Assembly: GCA_965220955.1 (NCBI GenBank)
Contig: CBDCRK010000023.1
Location: 1 to 64,000, forward strand
Source: CBDCRK01 sp965220955
Lineage (GTDB): Bacteria; Desulfobacterota; Binatia; Bin18; CBDCRK01
DNA: 64,000 bases
Direction of reading: 5' to 3'
A program made the position numbers and the translations under genes. A model generated the notes under the pieces. That model saw nothing but the letters and a program-made list of their open reading frames with translations. It ran no database searches and had not been told where the DNA came from. Within the stretch, counting starts at the first letter, position 1. Each line of letters opens with the position of its first letter. Below, piece by piece: positions 31,485-40,521 of this stretch.

Positions 31485-34079
31485 ATGGCTGAGCAGGAAA
31501 GAGTGTTGTTACCCCAGGATGTCTGTCCGAGCAAATATCAGCTGGCTTTGACGCCGGATCTCGCACAATTCACTTTTAGTGGAGACGAGGAGGTCAAGGT
31601 CGAGGTCAAAGAGCCTACCTCTCGCATTGTGCTTCACGCCGCCGACCTTAAGTTTCAGTCGGTCGAATTCCAACAAAACGGCACCACGATTACGCCTGTC
31701 CAGATCCTTTTGGATGAAAAACAAGAAACCGCCACCTTTGAATTTGACCGTTCGCTACCGTCTGGATCTGCTACCCTAAAAATCCGTTTTACGGGTGAGC
31801 TCAACGACCAGATGCGGGGATTTTACCGTAGTGAGTATACGGTTGAAGGTGAAAAACGCGCTATGGCGGTAACTCAGTTTGAGGCCACTGATGCTCGCCG
31901 GGCGTTTCCCTGCTGGGACGAGCCGGCGGTGAAAGCCACCTTTGAGGTGACTTTGGTTGTCCCTGCTAATCGTATGGCCATTTCCAATATGCTCCCGGTC
32001 GAAGAGACAACGAACGCAGCCGGGCAGAAAGTGGTCCGCTTCGCTGAAACACCTGTCATGTCCACCTATCTTCTGGCCTTTATTGTGGGCGAGTTTGACT
32101 GGGTGGAAGACAGGACTAGGGAGGGCGTGTTAGTGCGGGTTTTCACCCCGTTGGACAAGAAAGAGCAAGGACGCTTTGCCCTGGATGTAGCTAACCGTAC
32201 CCTGTCCTTTTTCCAGGAGTATTTCAACATTCCCTATCCCTTGCCCAAGATGGACCTGCTTGCCATCCCGGACTTTGCCGCCGGAGCCATGGAGAACTGG
32301 GGAGCTGTGACCTATCGGGAAACTGCTATCCTGGTCGATCCGGAGAACTCTTCGGCTGCAACCAAACAGCGAGTAGCTGTGGTGATTGCTCACGAACTGG
32401 CGCACCAGTGGTTTGGCAACCTGGTAACCATGGAGTGGTGGACGCATCTGTGGCTCAATGAAGGATTTGCCTCGTGGATTGAGTATCTGGCCGTGGATTA
32501 TCTCTTCCCTGAGTGGGACATCTGGACCCAGTTTGTTTTCAGCGATTTTAGTCGAGCACTACATTTAGACGGCCTCAGGCACTCCCACCCCATCGAGGTC
32601 GAGGTTAAGCATCCTAGTGAAATTAACGAGATCTTTGATGCGGTCAGTTATAGCAAAGGAGCCTCTATCATCCGCATGCTTGCAGCCTTCCTGGGTGAAG
32701 ACATATTCCGTCAGGGGCTGCGCCTCTACCTCACGCGGCATCAGTACAACAATGCTACTACTGAGGACTTGTGGAGCGCTCTAGCTGAAGCCTCGGGTCA
32801 GCCGGTCAAAACCATTATGGATAGCTGGACCAAACAAACCGGCTATCCGGTTCTCTCGTTAGAAGAACGCAGACAAGACGCAAACCTATCTCTGGATGTG
32901 CAGCAGTCACGGTTTCTCTCCAGTGGAGTCGAGTCGGCGGAAGAAGAGGACAAGTCGCAATGGTGGGTTCCGGTGGGGATTATGAGCTCTCATTCTTCGG
33001 AGCCGACCTTTGTCACTCTTCAGGATCGCCGCTCAACCTTTACGCTCCCGTTAAGCAATAACGAATGGATTAAAGTCAACGGCGCTCAGACTGGCTTTTA
33101 CCGAGTGAACTATCCTCCAGCACTCTGGTCCAAGCTGAATCCAACTATTGAATCTCTGACCTTGCCACCGGCAGATCGTCTCGGCGTGCAAAATGATGCC
33201 TTTGCCTTGACACGGGCAGGCTTACTGTCCTCTACCCAAGTCCTGGAGTTGGCGGAAGCCTACAAGAACGAAACCGACTACACGGTCTGGGCCGACCTGT
33301 CTACGAATCTGAACGAACTGAGCTTGCTTCTGTCGCAGGAGCCAAGCCATAAACTTTTTCGTGCCTTTGCCCGCAACCTGTATTCCCCTGTGGCCCGGCG
33401 TTTGGGGTGGGAAGTAAAGTCTGGAGAAGAGCATCTCACGGCCTTGTTGCGCAGTCTGACAATCAGTGAGTTTGGTCACTATGGTGATCCTGCGACCATT
33501 GATGAAGCTCGTCGTCGTTTCGCCCGGTTCGTAGAAGATGGTCATTCCCTCCATCCGGACCTGCGGTTTCCTATCTACAGTCTAGTGGTAGAAAATGGCA
33601 TCCCTAATGCCTACGAAGCCATTCTTAAGGTTTTCCGCCAAGCGGACCTGCATGAGGAAAAAGTGCGCTGCCTGCGCGCCCTTGGCTATAGCCAGCAGCC
33701 AGATCTACTGCAACGCACCCTAGAATTTTCCCTTTCGAACGAGGTGCGCTCCCAGGATACTGTATTCGTTATTGGCAGTGTTGCCTTAAATCCCCACGGT
33801 CGGGAGCTAGCCTGGCAATTTTTGCAGAACCAGTGGGCTGAATTTGATCGCCGTTATGGTAAGGGGGGATTTTTGCTGGCGCGTCTTGTCTCCTCGGCAA
33901 CGGAGAATTTTACAACCGCAGACAAAGCCCAGGAAGTCGAAGCTTTCTTCCTCTCCCACGCAGCCCCGGCCGCCGAGCGGGCTATCCAACAGTCACTTGA
34001 GCAAATTCGCTCCAATGCCCGCTGGCTGGAACGTGACCGGGAGCAGGTCAGGCAGTGGTTAGAGAACCGCACAAGTTGA
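31485..34079 (+). CDS. M1-family zinc aminopeptidase
   Basis: An 864-residue metallopeptidase that removes N-terminal residues from peptides. The exopeptidase motif GAMENWG is near residue 268, and the zinc site HELAHQWFGN near 303-312 is followed by WLNEGFA about 18 residues later, completing HEXXH-x18-E. YRVN-type Tyr (GFYRVNYPP) precedes the ERAP1_C-like helical domain, which runs to the C-terminus. Length and order match aminopeptidase N/ERAP relatives. ATG at 31485 follows AAGGAGG. No signal peptide is seen, so it is probably cytoplasmic. The gene is alone between two intergenic regions. Confidence 0.93.
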   Translation: MAEQERVLLPQDVCPSKYQLALTPDLAQFTFSGDEEVKVEVKEPTSRIVLHAADLKFQSVEFQQNGTTITPVQILLDEKQETATFEFDRSLPSGSATLKIRFTGELNDQMRGFYRSEYTVEGEKRAMAVTQFEATDARRAFPCWDEPAVKATFEVTLVVPANRMAISNMLPVEETTNAAGQKVVRFAETPVMSTYLLAFIVGEFDWVEDRTREGVLVRVFTPLDKKEQGRFALDVANRTLSFFQEYFNIPYPLPKMDLLAIPDFAAGAMENWGAVTYRETAILVDPENSSAATKQRVAVVIAHELAHQWFGNLVTMEWWTHLWLNEGFASWIEYLAVDYLFPEWDIWTQFVFSDFSRALHLDGLRHSHPIEVEVKHPSEINEIFDAVSYSKGASIIRMLAAFLGEDIFRQGLRLYLTRHQYNNATTEDLWSALAEASGQPVKTIMDSWTKQTGYPVLSLEERRQDANLSLDVQQSRFLSSGVESAEEEDKSQWWVPVGIMSSHSSEPTFVTLQDRRSTFTLPLSNNEWIKVNGAQTGFYRVNYPPALWSKLNPTIESLTLPPADRLGVQNDAFALTRAGLLSSTQVLELAEAYKNETDYTVWADLSTNLNELSLLLSQEPSHKLFRAFARNLYSPVARRLGWEVKSGEEHLTALLRSLTISEFGHYGDPATIDEARRRFARFVEDGHSLHPDLRFPIYSLVVENGIPNAYEAILKVFRQADLHEEKVRCLRALGYSQQPDLLQRTLEFSLSNEVRSQDTVFVIGSVALNPHGRELAWQFLQNQWAEFDRRYGKGGFLLARLVSSATENFTTADKAQEVEAFFLSHAAPAAERAIQQSLEQIRSNARWLERDREQVRQWLENRTS

Positions 34080-34534
34080 TATGCAGGCTGATGCTTACCT
34101 ACATCTCTTCTTTTCCCCCTTGGGAGGTGCTTAGGAAGTAGAGCTTGAGTAGGGAAGTAACAGAAGATGATATCCCCTTTATTGATCTAGCAGAAAAGGT
34201 TAGCTTAATACCAATTTGTGTTCTATCATACCAAATAGTCCAAATGGTTTTGTCACCCTGAGCCCTTCGGCGAGCCCTTCGAGCCCTTCGGTTCCCTAAG
34301 GCAAACTCTGTGAAGGATCTCATCTAAGCACGAGACCTGTCCTGAGCATAGTCAGAGGATTCTTCCCCTTCGGCTCAGAATGACATGGCAGAAAACTGTA
34401 TTTTTGAACACATTTTGATATAAGGTGTAACTCTGAGTGGATGAGTAATACGAATAAGAGTTATACACTTGGCAGCGAACTCCCTGAAGGAACTTAGAAG
34501 GTAACGGCGATCATTTATATGAGGGGGTACCAAA
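34080..34534. other. Intergenic region
   Basis: About 450 bases. The middle part (34240-34390) carries a dispersed-type repeat; the rest shows no gene. Confidence 0.5.
34240..34390. repeat. Dispersed intergenic repeat (CACCCTGAG / CTCAGAATGACA type)
   Basis: Contains CACCCTGAGCCCTTCGGCGA with partial repeats of GAGCCCTTCG and ends with CGGCTCAGAATGACATGGC. Short elements with CACCCTGAG and TCAGAATGAC edges occur in many copies in several uncultured bacterial genomes. It is a non-coding repeat. Confidence 0.45.
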
Positions 34535-34681
34535 ATGAGCGAAATTGATTCGCAGAACTTCGGCAAAGGACTAGATATAGGAACCTCCTTCGTGCGTTTT
34601 GCTGAAAGGCAGGGACAAGAAGTAGTTTTTTGTGCCGAGAGAAATGCTTTTATTGCCCTGACTAGGGGACACCAAAGGTAA
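34535..34681 (+). pseudogene. Truncated actin-like ATPase N-terminus (48 aa)
   Basis: ATG at 34535 follows GAGGGGG with a good spacer. The peptide has GKGLDIGTSFVRFA near residue 10 and CAERNAFIAL near 33. The DIGT phosphate-1 motif and ERNAF pattern resemble the start of FtsA/PilM/MamK-like actin-fold ATPases. It stops at 34681, far short of the more than 300 residues needed. Mobile-element debris begins soon after, so an insertion probably removed the rest. Confidence 0.45.
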
Positions 34682-34731
34682 GTAACAGAGATGGTTTAGT
34701 TTTTGTGTCTTGTAGTAGCCTCCAGGCAGGA

Positions 34732-34750
34732 AGGCTGCTAAAAAAGCAGC
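34732..34750. repeat. Hairpin GGCTGCT / AGCAGCC
   Basis: A 7-bp stem with an AAAAA loop upstream of the transposase fragment. It may be the end of the insertion sequence, but no direct repeat could be set beside it. Confidence 0.3.
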
Positions 34751-34813
34751 CCTATAACCTAACCCTATCCTGGGGGCCTTACGATCAAAACACAAGATAC
34801 ACTTTTTAGCAAC

Positions 34814-35143
34814 TTGGTTACTCAACTGCATAAAGATCTGCCCCTGGAGCTGGTGACACGGGTGGGGGACTTGGTGGCCATAGCTCTGGGGGTATTGCGC
34901 AGTAAGAGTCTGCAAGTGGGCCAGATTGTCACCTCCCTTCCTCTGCCAGAGATACGTGGCAGCCTCAAGAAGCGGGTGCAGCGCTTTTTGCAGAACCCTG
35001 AAGTGGAGGTAGAGGGGTATCAAGAGCCTATGGCTCGTCGCGTCCTTAAGCGCTGGGTAGAAGGAGAAGCATGGATACCTTTGATTCTGGATCCTACGGA
35101 GTGGGGCATATTCAATATTCTGTATGTCAGTGAGTCAGATTAG
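34814..35143 (+). pseudogene. IS4-type transposase N-terminal fragment
   Basis: A 109-residue frame (LVTQLHKDLPLELVTRVGDL; SLPLPEIRGSLKKRVQRFLQ; IPLILDPTEWGIF). This is the N-terminal part of an IS4-superfamily transposase, ending just after the first catalytic Asp of LILDPTEW. The other DDE acids are missing. The fragment ends at 35143, against the stop of the lipoprotein gene at 35140, so a deletion or second insertion cut it there. Confidence 0.55.
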
Positions 35144-35853
35144 TTCTCGATCACCACCTCCACCCTACGGTTTTTGGCTCGGCCGGCAGGGTTGTCAGAG
35201 CCGTCAGGGCCGGTATTGGTAGCAACAGGATAACGTTCCCCGTAGCCCTTGATGGTGAGGCGTTGGCTACTGACCCCTCCCGCTTCAAGTACGTTGGCTA
35301 CAGCCTCGGCCCGCCGTTCAGAGAGCTTCTGGTTGGCGGCATCGCTGCCAACAGCATCGGTGTGTCCCTCGATCGCCACCCTCCGACTTCGGGCCTGATT
35401 GTTGAGCACATTGGCAATATTGTCCACCCTGGCTAGGGCATTGGAGGTTAGGTTCGATGCACCAAACTCAAAGAGCACATCGGGTAAGTTGACTACCACC
35501 CCACGTTCAGTCTCTATTGCCTCCAGGTCACGCCTTTTTAACTCTTCCAGAAGCTGACGGTTTCTAGAGATTTCCTGCTGCTGCTGCTGGATATGCTGCT
35601 GCTGTGCTTGGATCTCCTGATCGTGCTTTTGCATTCTATTGCCGACGAGGGCTCCAGTCCCAGCGCCAAGTGCGGTCCCAATGGCAGCTCCCGCGGCAGG
35701 GTTTCCAGTCACTGCCCCAATGATCGAGCCAGCAGCTCCTCCTAGAAGGCCACCGGTCAGGGTGCTTTTCCCGCGCGTGCTCAACGGTTGCGAACAACTC
35801 ACCAGCAGGAATAGTCCTGCCAAGCAGATACCCGCCACTCCTCTCCTGCTCAT
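35140..35853 (-). CDS. OmpA-domain lipoprotein with glycine zipper
   Basis: A 237-residue lipoprotein. The signal peptide ends in the lipobox FLLVSC, so Cys20 would be lipidated after cleavage by signal peptidase II. A glycine zipper (GGLLGGAAGSIIGAVTGNPA; AGAAIGTALGAGTGALVG) follows, then a Gln-rich coiled coil (residues 80-105) and an OmpA peptidoglycan-binding domain (VLFEFGASNL; IEGHTDAVGSDAANQKLSER; NRRVEVVIEN). It would anchor the outer membrane to peptidoglycan. It shares its first 80 residues nearly exactly with the next gene upstream and is the last gene of the lspA operon. Confidence 0.92.
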   Translation of the reverse strand: MSRRGVAGICLAGLFLLVSCSQPLSTRGKSTLTGGLLGGAAGSIIGAVTGNPAAGAAIGTALGAGTGALVGNRMQKHDQEIQAQQQHIQQQQQEISRNRQLLEELKRRDLEAIETERGVVVNLPDVLFEFGASNLTSNALARVDNIANVLNNQARSRRVAIEGHTDAVGSDAANQKLSERRAEAVANVLEAGGVSSQRLTIKGYGERYPVATNTGPDGSDNPAGRAKNRRVEVVIEN

Positions 35854-35895
35854 TGTCGTGCCTCCAATCTTCCTACAAGAAGGTAGCTAGTATTT

Positions 35896-36234
35896 TTAGT
35901 ACTCTTGCTGCCGCTTGAGCTCTTCGAGCTCTCTTCTTTGCTGTTCGATCTCCTGCTGCTGTGCTTGGATCTGACGCTGCGTCTCAGCCTCTTGGGCCTC
36001 CTGGCTCTGCATCTTATTACCCACGATGGCTCCAGTCCCAGCGCCAAGTGCGGTCCCAATGGCAGCTCCCGCGCCAGGGTTTCCAGTCACTGCCCCAATG
36101 ATTGAGCCAGCAGCTCCCCCTATAAAGCCACCGGTCAAGGTGCTTTTCTCGCGTGTGCTCAACGGCTGAGAGCAGGCACTCACAAGAAAAAGGGCCAGCA
36201 GAAAAATTATACCCAAACCTGCCTTCCTCATCAT
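35896..36234 (-). CDS. Glycine-zipper lipoprotein lacking the OmpA domain
   Basis: A 112-residue lipoprotein. The lipobox is FLVSAC. The glycine zipper GGFIGGAAGSIIGAVTGNPG is almost identical to that of the downstream OmpA lipoprotein, and a Gln/Glu coiled coil ends the protein, with no OmpA domain. The ATG at 36234 follows AAGGAGG; the annotated GTG at 36237 is less likely. It looks like a duplicate of its neighbour that lost the C-terminal domain, or the source from which it gained one. It probably inserts in the outer membrane. Confidence 0.88.
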   Translation of the reverse strand: MMRKAGLGIIFLLALFLVSACSQPLSTREKSTLTGGFIGGAAGSIIGAVTGNPGAGAAIGTALGAGTGAIVGNKMQSQEAQEAETQRQIQAQQQEIEQQRRELEELKRQQEY

Positions 36235-36273
36235 CACAGAACCTCCTTCTTCTTTGCCATATTTATTTCAATG

Positions 36274-36798
36274 TTAAAGAGAACCCTCTCCCTCGTCAAT
36301 ACGAGCATGGCCTATAATGCCTTTCTTTTCGTCCAGAAAAGAGTAAAGAAAGAGTCCAATGACTCCTAGCGTGATACAGATATCCGCCACATTAAACGCT
36401 GGCCAGTAGTATCCTCGCCAATGAAAGTCGAGAAAGTCGACTACTTCACCGTAGTGCAGGCGGTCAAGCAGGTTCCCCAGCGCTCCTCCCAAAACGCTGG
36501 AGAGGGCAAGCAAAAGAAACGGCGTGTCAGTATCTACTCGACGCAAAAATACCAGCAGCGCGCCGATTGCTATGCCAGTAGCAATAAAAAAGAATGGTAT
36601 GCGAAATCCCTCCGGCGCATTGGCTAAGAATCCGAATGCTGCACCGGTGTTACGGACATGGGTCAGGTGGAAAAACCCTTCAATGACCGGGATGGACTGA
36701 TGGAGAGCAAGCGACCGGTCCACGGCGACCTTGGTCAGCTGATCCAGCACCAGGATGGTCCCAACCACTAGAGTTATTAAGTTAGTCTTTTTTCCCAT
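36274..36798 (-). CDS. lspA: Lipoprotein signal peptidase (signal peptidase II)
   Basis: A 174-residue four-helix inner-membrane aspartyl protease that removes signal peptides from lipoproteins. Start MGKKTNLITLVVGTILVLDQ gives the first helix with DQLTKVAVD. VRNTGAAFGFL, then the catalytic acids in GGALGNLLDRLHYGEVVDFL and FNVADICITLG. I use ATG at 36798, which gives the usual length; the upstream frame to 36975 adds 59 non-homologous residues. It is the first gene of a unit whose two downstream genes encode its own type of substrates. Confidence 0.92.
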   Translation of the reverse strand: MGKKTNLITLVVGTILVLDQLTKVAVDRSLALHQSIPVIEGFFHLTHVRNTGAAFGFLANAPEGFRIPFFFIATGIAIGALLVFLRRVDTDTPFLLLALSSVLGGALGNLLDRLHYGEVVDFLDFHWRGYYWPAFNVADICITLGVIGLFLYSFLDEKKGIIGHARIDEGEGSL

Positions 36799-36927
36799 TA
36801 AATTTATACTAACAACAGCTAGAAGACAGAGGCAAGGGGGAGAGAAAAGAGTCAAGGAGAACGGGTTGACGAAGAGGAGCAGAGAGAAAATAATTGCTAA
36901 CTGAAACCATGCCAGCGGAGGTAAAAT

Positions 36928-37134
36928 GTGGGCAAGCGTATGATGGTCGACTTTACCAAGAAAGGGTTTCCTCATTACCAGGAGGAGGAAGAAGAAGGAA
37001 TGGCCAAGCCGGTAGCAATGGGTGTTCCCTGGGTCAATCCTACTACTCTCAAGACTCTGGAAAAGCGCAAAATTCCACGGACTGGGCCTAGAGGAGAGCC
37101 TTTAGAAGAAGAGACTAGAGAGCAAAAAAGCTAG
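36928..37134 (+). CDS. Small hypothetical protein (68 aa), acidic patch
   Basis: A GTG start at 36928 with GGAGG 6-7 nt upstream gives a 68-residue protein: GKRMMVDFTKKGFPHYQEEE, then MAKPVAMGVPWVNPTTLKTL and a charged end. It has an EEEEE run and no membrane segment. A strong terminator follows the stop at once, which supports expression. It reads away from lspA. No family is recognised. Confidence 0.45.
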   Translation: MGKRMMVDFTKKGFPHYQEEEEEGMAKPVAMGVPWVNPTTLKTLEKRKIPRTGPRGEPLEEETREQKS

Positions 37135-37135
37135 G

Positions 37136-37167
37136 GAGCAGAGGAGAGATTAAATTCTCCTCTGCTC
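37136..37167. terminator. Bidirectional hairpin terminator
   Basis: GAGCAGAGGAGA (37136-37147) pairs perfectly with TCTCCTCTGCTC (37156-37167) over an 8-nt loop, between the convergent small gene and the amidohydrolase gene. Confidence 0.6.
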
Positions 37168-37187
37168 TACTGTTCAACCTACCTGTC

Positions 37188-38294
37188 TCAGTTGATGCCG
37201 TAGAGATGGGCGGCGTTGTCGCCAACAATTTTCTGCACATCCGCCTTTGGGATGTCCTTAAATCCCTCAGCAATATACTGGCGGGAGCGAGGCCAAGGAG
37301 AATCTGTATGTGGATAATCCGATGACCACATAATATTCTCCGCCCCATAAATCTGTCGGGTGAAGTTTACATTGGTACTCTCAAACTGAAAAGTAGCCAC
37401 TACATTACGCTTCATATACTCGCTGGGCATCATGGGCAGACTTAGCCCCTCAAAGTGCCGCAGCCGATCATAGGCATGGTCCAACCGGTACATAAAATGG
37501 GGAACCCAGGAGATGTCATTCTCGGCCGACACTAGTTTGAGACGCGGAAAACGCTCCAGCACTCCCCCGGTAATCATGTCGGCAAAGGTCAGCTGAATCT
37601 CCTGCGGTAGCTTCATATAGCCAAACAACACGCGGCGACGGCTAAAACGCACCCCGCCCCGCCCTGTGAGAATGTGGAGGCTGAGGGGCATATTCAAGTC
37701 CTGGGCGGCTGCCCAGAAGGGATCATAGTCAGGCAGACTGTAGGGCTTGTCTTCGGGTGGCGCGCCCCAAATCAGCGTTCCACGCAGCCCCTTCTTGGCA
37801 ATACGCTCCAGCTCTGTAACCGCTGCCGGAATGTCCTCTAGAGTGACGGTTCCCAGCCCTATCAGTCTCTTGGGATCATGGCTGCAGTACTCGGCCGCAT
37901 AGTTATTGAACGCGCGAAAACAGGCTGCCCTGAGGTCAGCATCGTCCAGACCAAAGAGGAGCATGCCCATGGAAGTGTAAAGCACCTCGGCACTCACCCC
38001 GTCGGCGTCCTGCTCTTTGAGCCGCTCAGCAGGGTTCCATACACTTTTAGGTGCCACCTCGAATCCCTTTTTTACATGCTCGGGCAGCTCTTCAGAGCTT
38101 TTGCCTGAACCAAAAAAACCAGCCACTTGGACAGGACTGATGTTCTCACAGACAAAGAACTCGCCCTCTCTCCCCTTATACCCGTTGATCGTATGTGGGG
38201 CTTTGTCACGGAACTTAGGGTCAATCCGGTCTGTCCACATGCTGGCGGGCTCAACAAAGTGGGAGTCGCCTGAAATAACGCGATATTCTGCCAT
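37188..38294 (-). CDS. Amidohydrolase family 2 (ACMSD-like) protein, copy 1
   Basis: A 368-residue metal-dependent TIM-barrel enzyme of the ACMSD/amidohydrolase-2 family, which includes decarboxylases and hydrolases of carboxylated or phenolic substrates. GDSHFVEPASMW near residue 10 holds the first metal motif. SLHILTGRGG holds the second His, LVSAENDISWVPHFMYRLDH is the third region, and MWSSDYPHTDSPWPRS ends with the catalytic Asp. The chemistry (decarboxylation or hydrolysis) cannot be decided. A close homologue lies at 40522-41625, with the same length and motifs. ATG at 38294 follows AAGGAGG. Confidence 0.88.
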   Translation of the reverse strand: MAEYRVISGDSHFVEPASMWTDRIDPKFRDKAPHTINGYKGREGEFFVCENISPVQVAGFFGSGKSSEELPEHVKKGFEVAPKSVWNPAERLKEQDADGVSAEVLYTSMGMLLFGLDDADLRAACFRAFNNYAAEYCSHDPKRLIGLGTVTLEDIPAAVTELERIAKKGLRGTLIWGAPPEDKPYSLPDYDPFWAAAQDLNMPLSLHILTGRGGVRFSRRRVLFGYMKLPQEIQLTFADMITGGVLERFPRLKLVSAENDISWVPHFMYRLDHAYDRLRHFEGLSLPMMPSEYMKRNVVATFQFESTNVNFTRQIYGAENIMWSSDYPHTDSPWPRSRQYIAEGFKDIPKADVQKIVGDNAAHLYGIN

Positions 38295-38374
38295 GGTCTT
38301 GTCCTCCTTATTCTCTTCGGTGCGGGGCCCTTATCCTATATTATCCGCTCTCCCTTGACGTCAAGAAAAATCAG

Positions 38375-39250
38375 CTAAACCAGAGCCCAGCGATCTCCCT
38401 CCTGCCGCACAACGCCTTCTTTTTTCAGCTTGTTCAGATGTGAGAGCACTGAGGTACCGGCGGCACCATAAAGGAACTCAGGCACATCCGTATAAATACG
38501 CTTGACCATTGCTGGAATCTCGGCCAAGCTGGAGCGCATAGCCTCCAGAATTTGCTGCTCGCGCAGTTCCCGGTGAGCAATATAGGCGTTGAGCTTTTCA
38601 TAGGGATTACGGATTGCCAGTCCGTGGGCAGGGTAGATAACGGCCAGGTCCAAGGGAAGCAGTTTCTTTAGTGACGCCATATAGTCGATAAGCCCCCCTC
38701 CTTCCTCCGGAATTACAGTTGTACCAGCACCAAGCACCAGATCCCCGGTAAACAGGGCCTTCTCCTCCTCTAAATAATAACAAAGATGGTCACGAGCATG
38801 CCCCGGCGTATGAATAGCTCGGAGCGTAGCCCCGTCTGTTTCAATGACCGCTCCATCATCAATAGCTGTCAGAGAAAGGTTGAAGGCCTCGTCCTTTCCG
38901 GGCCAGAGCTTTTTAGAAATTTTTAGGTTGCCAAACAGCTCCAGCACTCGGGCCGCGCCACCGATGTGATCCGCATGAACATGGGTAAGTATGATTTCCT
39001 GCAGCTCGGTTGCACCCTTGGTTTCTTGTAACCCTTTCTCCAGTAAGGGATCATAGATAGGAAGTCCTATCCCGGTATCAAGAAGGATGGGCCGACTACT
39101 TGTGCCAATAAGATAAGTGTTAGTTCCTGGGCCGGTAAAGGGACTGGGGTTCTGGCCTAAGACAGTGGAGACCCGATCGCTCCATACATCAAAGTCTGGC
39201 ATACGCAGCCCGGCCATAGAGTCGGTGACAACACGTGTTGGCTGAGTCAT
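38375..39250 (-). CDS. Metallo-beta-lactamase-fold hydrolase (LACTB2-like)
   Basis: A 291-residue MBL-fold enzyme. LTHVHADHIGG is the metal site, TPGHARDHLCYYLEEE the second His, FTGDLVLGAGTTV the Asp, and VIYPAHG the last His. A small winged-helix C-terminal segment (TSVLSHLNKLKKEGVVRQEG) matches LACTB2-type proteins. Relatives hydrolyse phosphodiesters or thioesters such as acyl-CoA or lactones; the exact activity is unknown. It lies 44 nt downstream on the same strand as the metal-binding amidohydrolase genes but with its own leader. Confidence 0.88.
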   Translation of the reverse strand: MTQPTRVVTDSMAGLRMPDFDVWSDRVSTVLGQNPSPFTGPGTNTYLIGTSSRPILLDTGIGLPIYDPLLEKGLQETKGATELQEIILTHVHADHIGGAARVLELFGNLKISKKLWPGKDEAFNLSLTAIDDGAVIETDGATLRAIHTPGHARDHLCYYLEEEKALFTGDLVLGAGTTVIPEEGGGLIDYMASLKKLLPLDLAVIYPAHGLAIRNPYEKLNAYIAHRELREQQILEAMRSSLAEIPAMVKRIYTDVPEFLYGAAGTSVLSHLNKLKKEGVVRQEGDRWALV

Positions 39251-39373
39251 TTTTCCCTCCCGGACCTAGATAAGTTTTGCTATCCCTATCATAACCTGAG
39301 CGCACCAGGGAAGAGGCATAGTTGACCGCACAGAGGGTTTTCAGCATACTCAGACGGACTACGAGATAAGCAA

Positions 39374-39943
39374 ATGAAAATTGGCCTGATTTCTGATACC
39401 CACATTCCCGAAGCCATGCCGGAACTGCCCGCACAAGTACGAGAGGTGTTTGCCGGAGCAGACCTGATCCTACACGCCGGTGACCTCCACTGTCTAGAAG
39501 TTTTAGACTGGCTGGAAGAGATGGCTCCGGTGTTGGCAGTCAGAGGAAACGGGGATGACGGTTCAGGCGGCCGACCGGTGGTGCCTCAAGATTCCCGGCT
39601 CAGAGAGACACAAGTTGTTAACTGCTCAGGATTTACCGTTGGCATGGTACATGATGTTTTAGAGCTCGTAGAAATTCCCAGCTGGCCTATTGAGCGAATC
39701 ATAGAGCACTATTTTGATTGCCACATGGACATTATTGTTTGCGGCCATACTCATGTGGAAACTATCAGGCAGCTTAATGGGGTCTGGGTCGTTAACCCCG
39801 GCAGCCCTACATTTCCTCATAACTATTCTGCCCAGCCCGGCACTGTAGGGGTTATGACCTTGGAACAGAGCAAGGGTGGAAGCGTAACTATCCATGATCT
39901 CAAGACGTTGAGGCCCCTCTCTGGGCTGTCAGTCGCTTTCTAA
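39374..39943 (+). CDS. Calcineurin-like phosphoesterase (YfcE/MJ0936 type)
   Basis: A 189-residue phosphodiesterase. The two-metal signature is complete: ISDTHIP near 6-12, LHAGDLH near 34-40, GNGD near 59-62, VHD in MVHDVLE, and CGHTHVET with the last His pair. YfcE-type proteins hydrolyse phosphodiesters, nucleotides or artificial substrates in the cytoplasm. It is divergent from the MBL gene. The physiological substrate is not known. Confidence 0.88.
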   Translation: MKIGLISDTHIPEAMPELPAQVREVFAGADLILHAGDLHCLEVLDWLEEMAPVLAVRGNGDDGSGGRPVVPQDSRLRETQVVNCSGFTVGMVHDVLELVEIPSWPIERIIEHYFDCHMDIIVCGHTHVETIRQLNGVWVVNPGSPTFPHNYSAQPGTVGVMTLEQSKGGSVTIHDLKTLRPLSGLSVAF

Positions 39944-39989
39944 AAGAAGTTTGTTGATTTTGTTATTCTTTTCCCTGGGTTTCCTCGCC

Positions 39990-40511
39990 CTAGGCCTCTG
40001 CTACTAGCCTGGCATAGCTGCGAAGTTCGACCTGATCGTCAGTAAGTCTCAGTCGCTCCCGTAGCTTCGCCAAGCGCACTAGGCTGTCTGGCTCATCTCC
40101 CAGCAGCTCCAGTTCAGCATAGTCATCCACAAGTCCCTTGATCCGATCGAGAGTTACCATGATACCGTCGACATAATACATATCCCGCGTTTTTTCGACC
40201 TTTGTTAGGCGCCGGTGGCCTAGCCATACAATCAAGGCATCGAGTTCGGGGACAAACGTTTCCGGCAATGGGGTCTCAACCTCATGGCGGACCTTGACCC
40301 CTTCCGAGGTCACCCGGGGTTTATCCTTGTATGTAAGAAACCAACTTCCATTCTCCTGACGTAATCGCAACACGCGCTTGCCTACATCATAGTATCGGTC
40401 CTCTTGCACCGAGTGCTGGTGTTGGCAGCCTGAGAGGGCCTGTTCGATTTCCGTACGTTGCCCCGGCCGCAACCGATACTTGGCTTCAATCTCCAGGCCC
40501 TTGCTCTCCAT
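39990..40511 (-). CDS. CYTH-domain protein (class IV adenylate cyclase / triphosphatase-like)
   Basis: A 173-residue CYTH-fold protein. The signature E-x-E-x-K is LEIEAKYRL near residue 7. DRYYDVGKRVLRLRQENGS, TYKDKP and KVEKTRDMYYVDG line the tunnel, and DYAELELLGDEP gives the acidic metal ligands. Family members cleave triphosphates (thiamine triphosphate, inorganic triphosphate) or make cAMP. It is 10 nt downstream of the amidohydrolase gene on the same strand, so they are probably co-transcribed. Confidence 0.88.
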   Translation of the reverse strand: MESKGLEIEAKYRLRPGQRTEIEQALSGCQHQHSVQEDRYYDVGKRVLRLRQENGSWFLTYKDKPRVTSEGVKVRHEVETPLPETFVPELDALIVWLGHRRLTKVEKTRDMYYVDGIMVTLDRIKGLVDDYAELELLGDEPDSLVRLAKLRERLRLTDDQVELRSYARLVAEA

Positions 40512-40521
40512 TTGCTATAGT

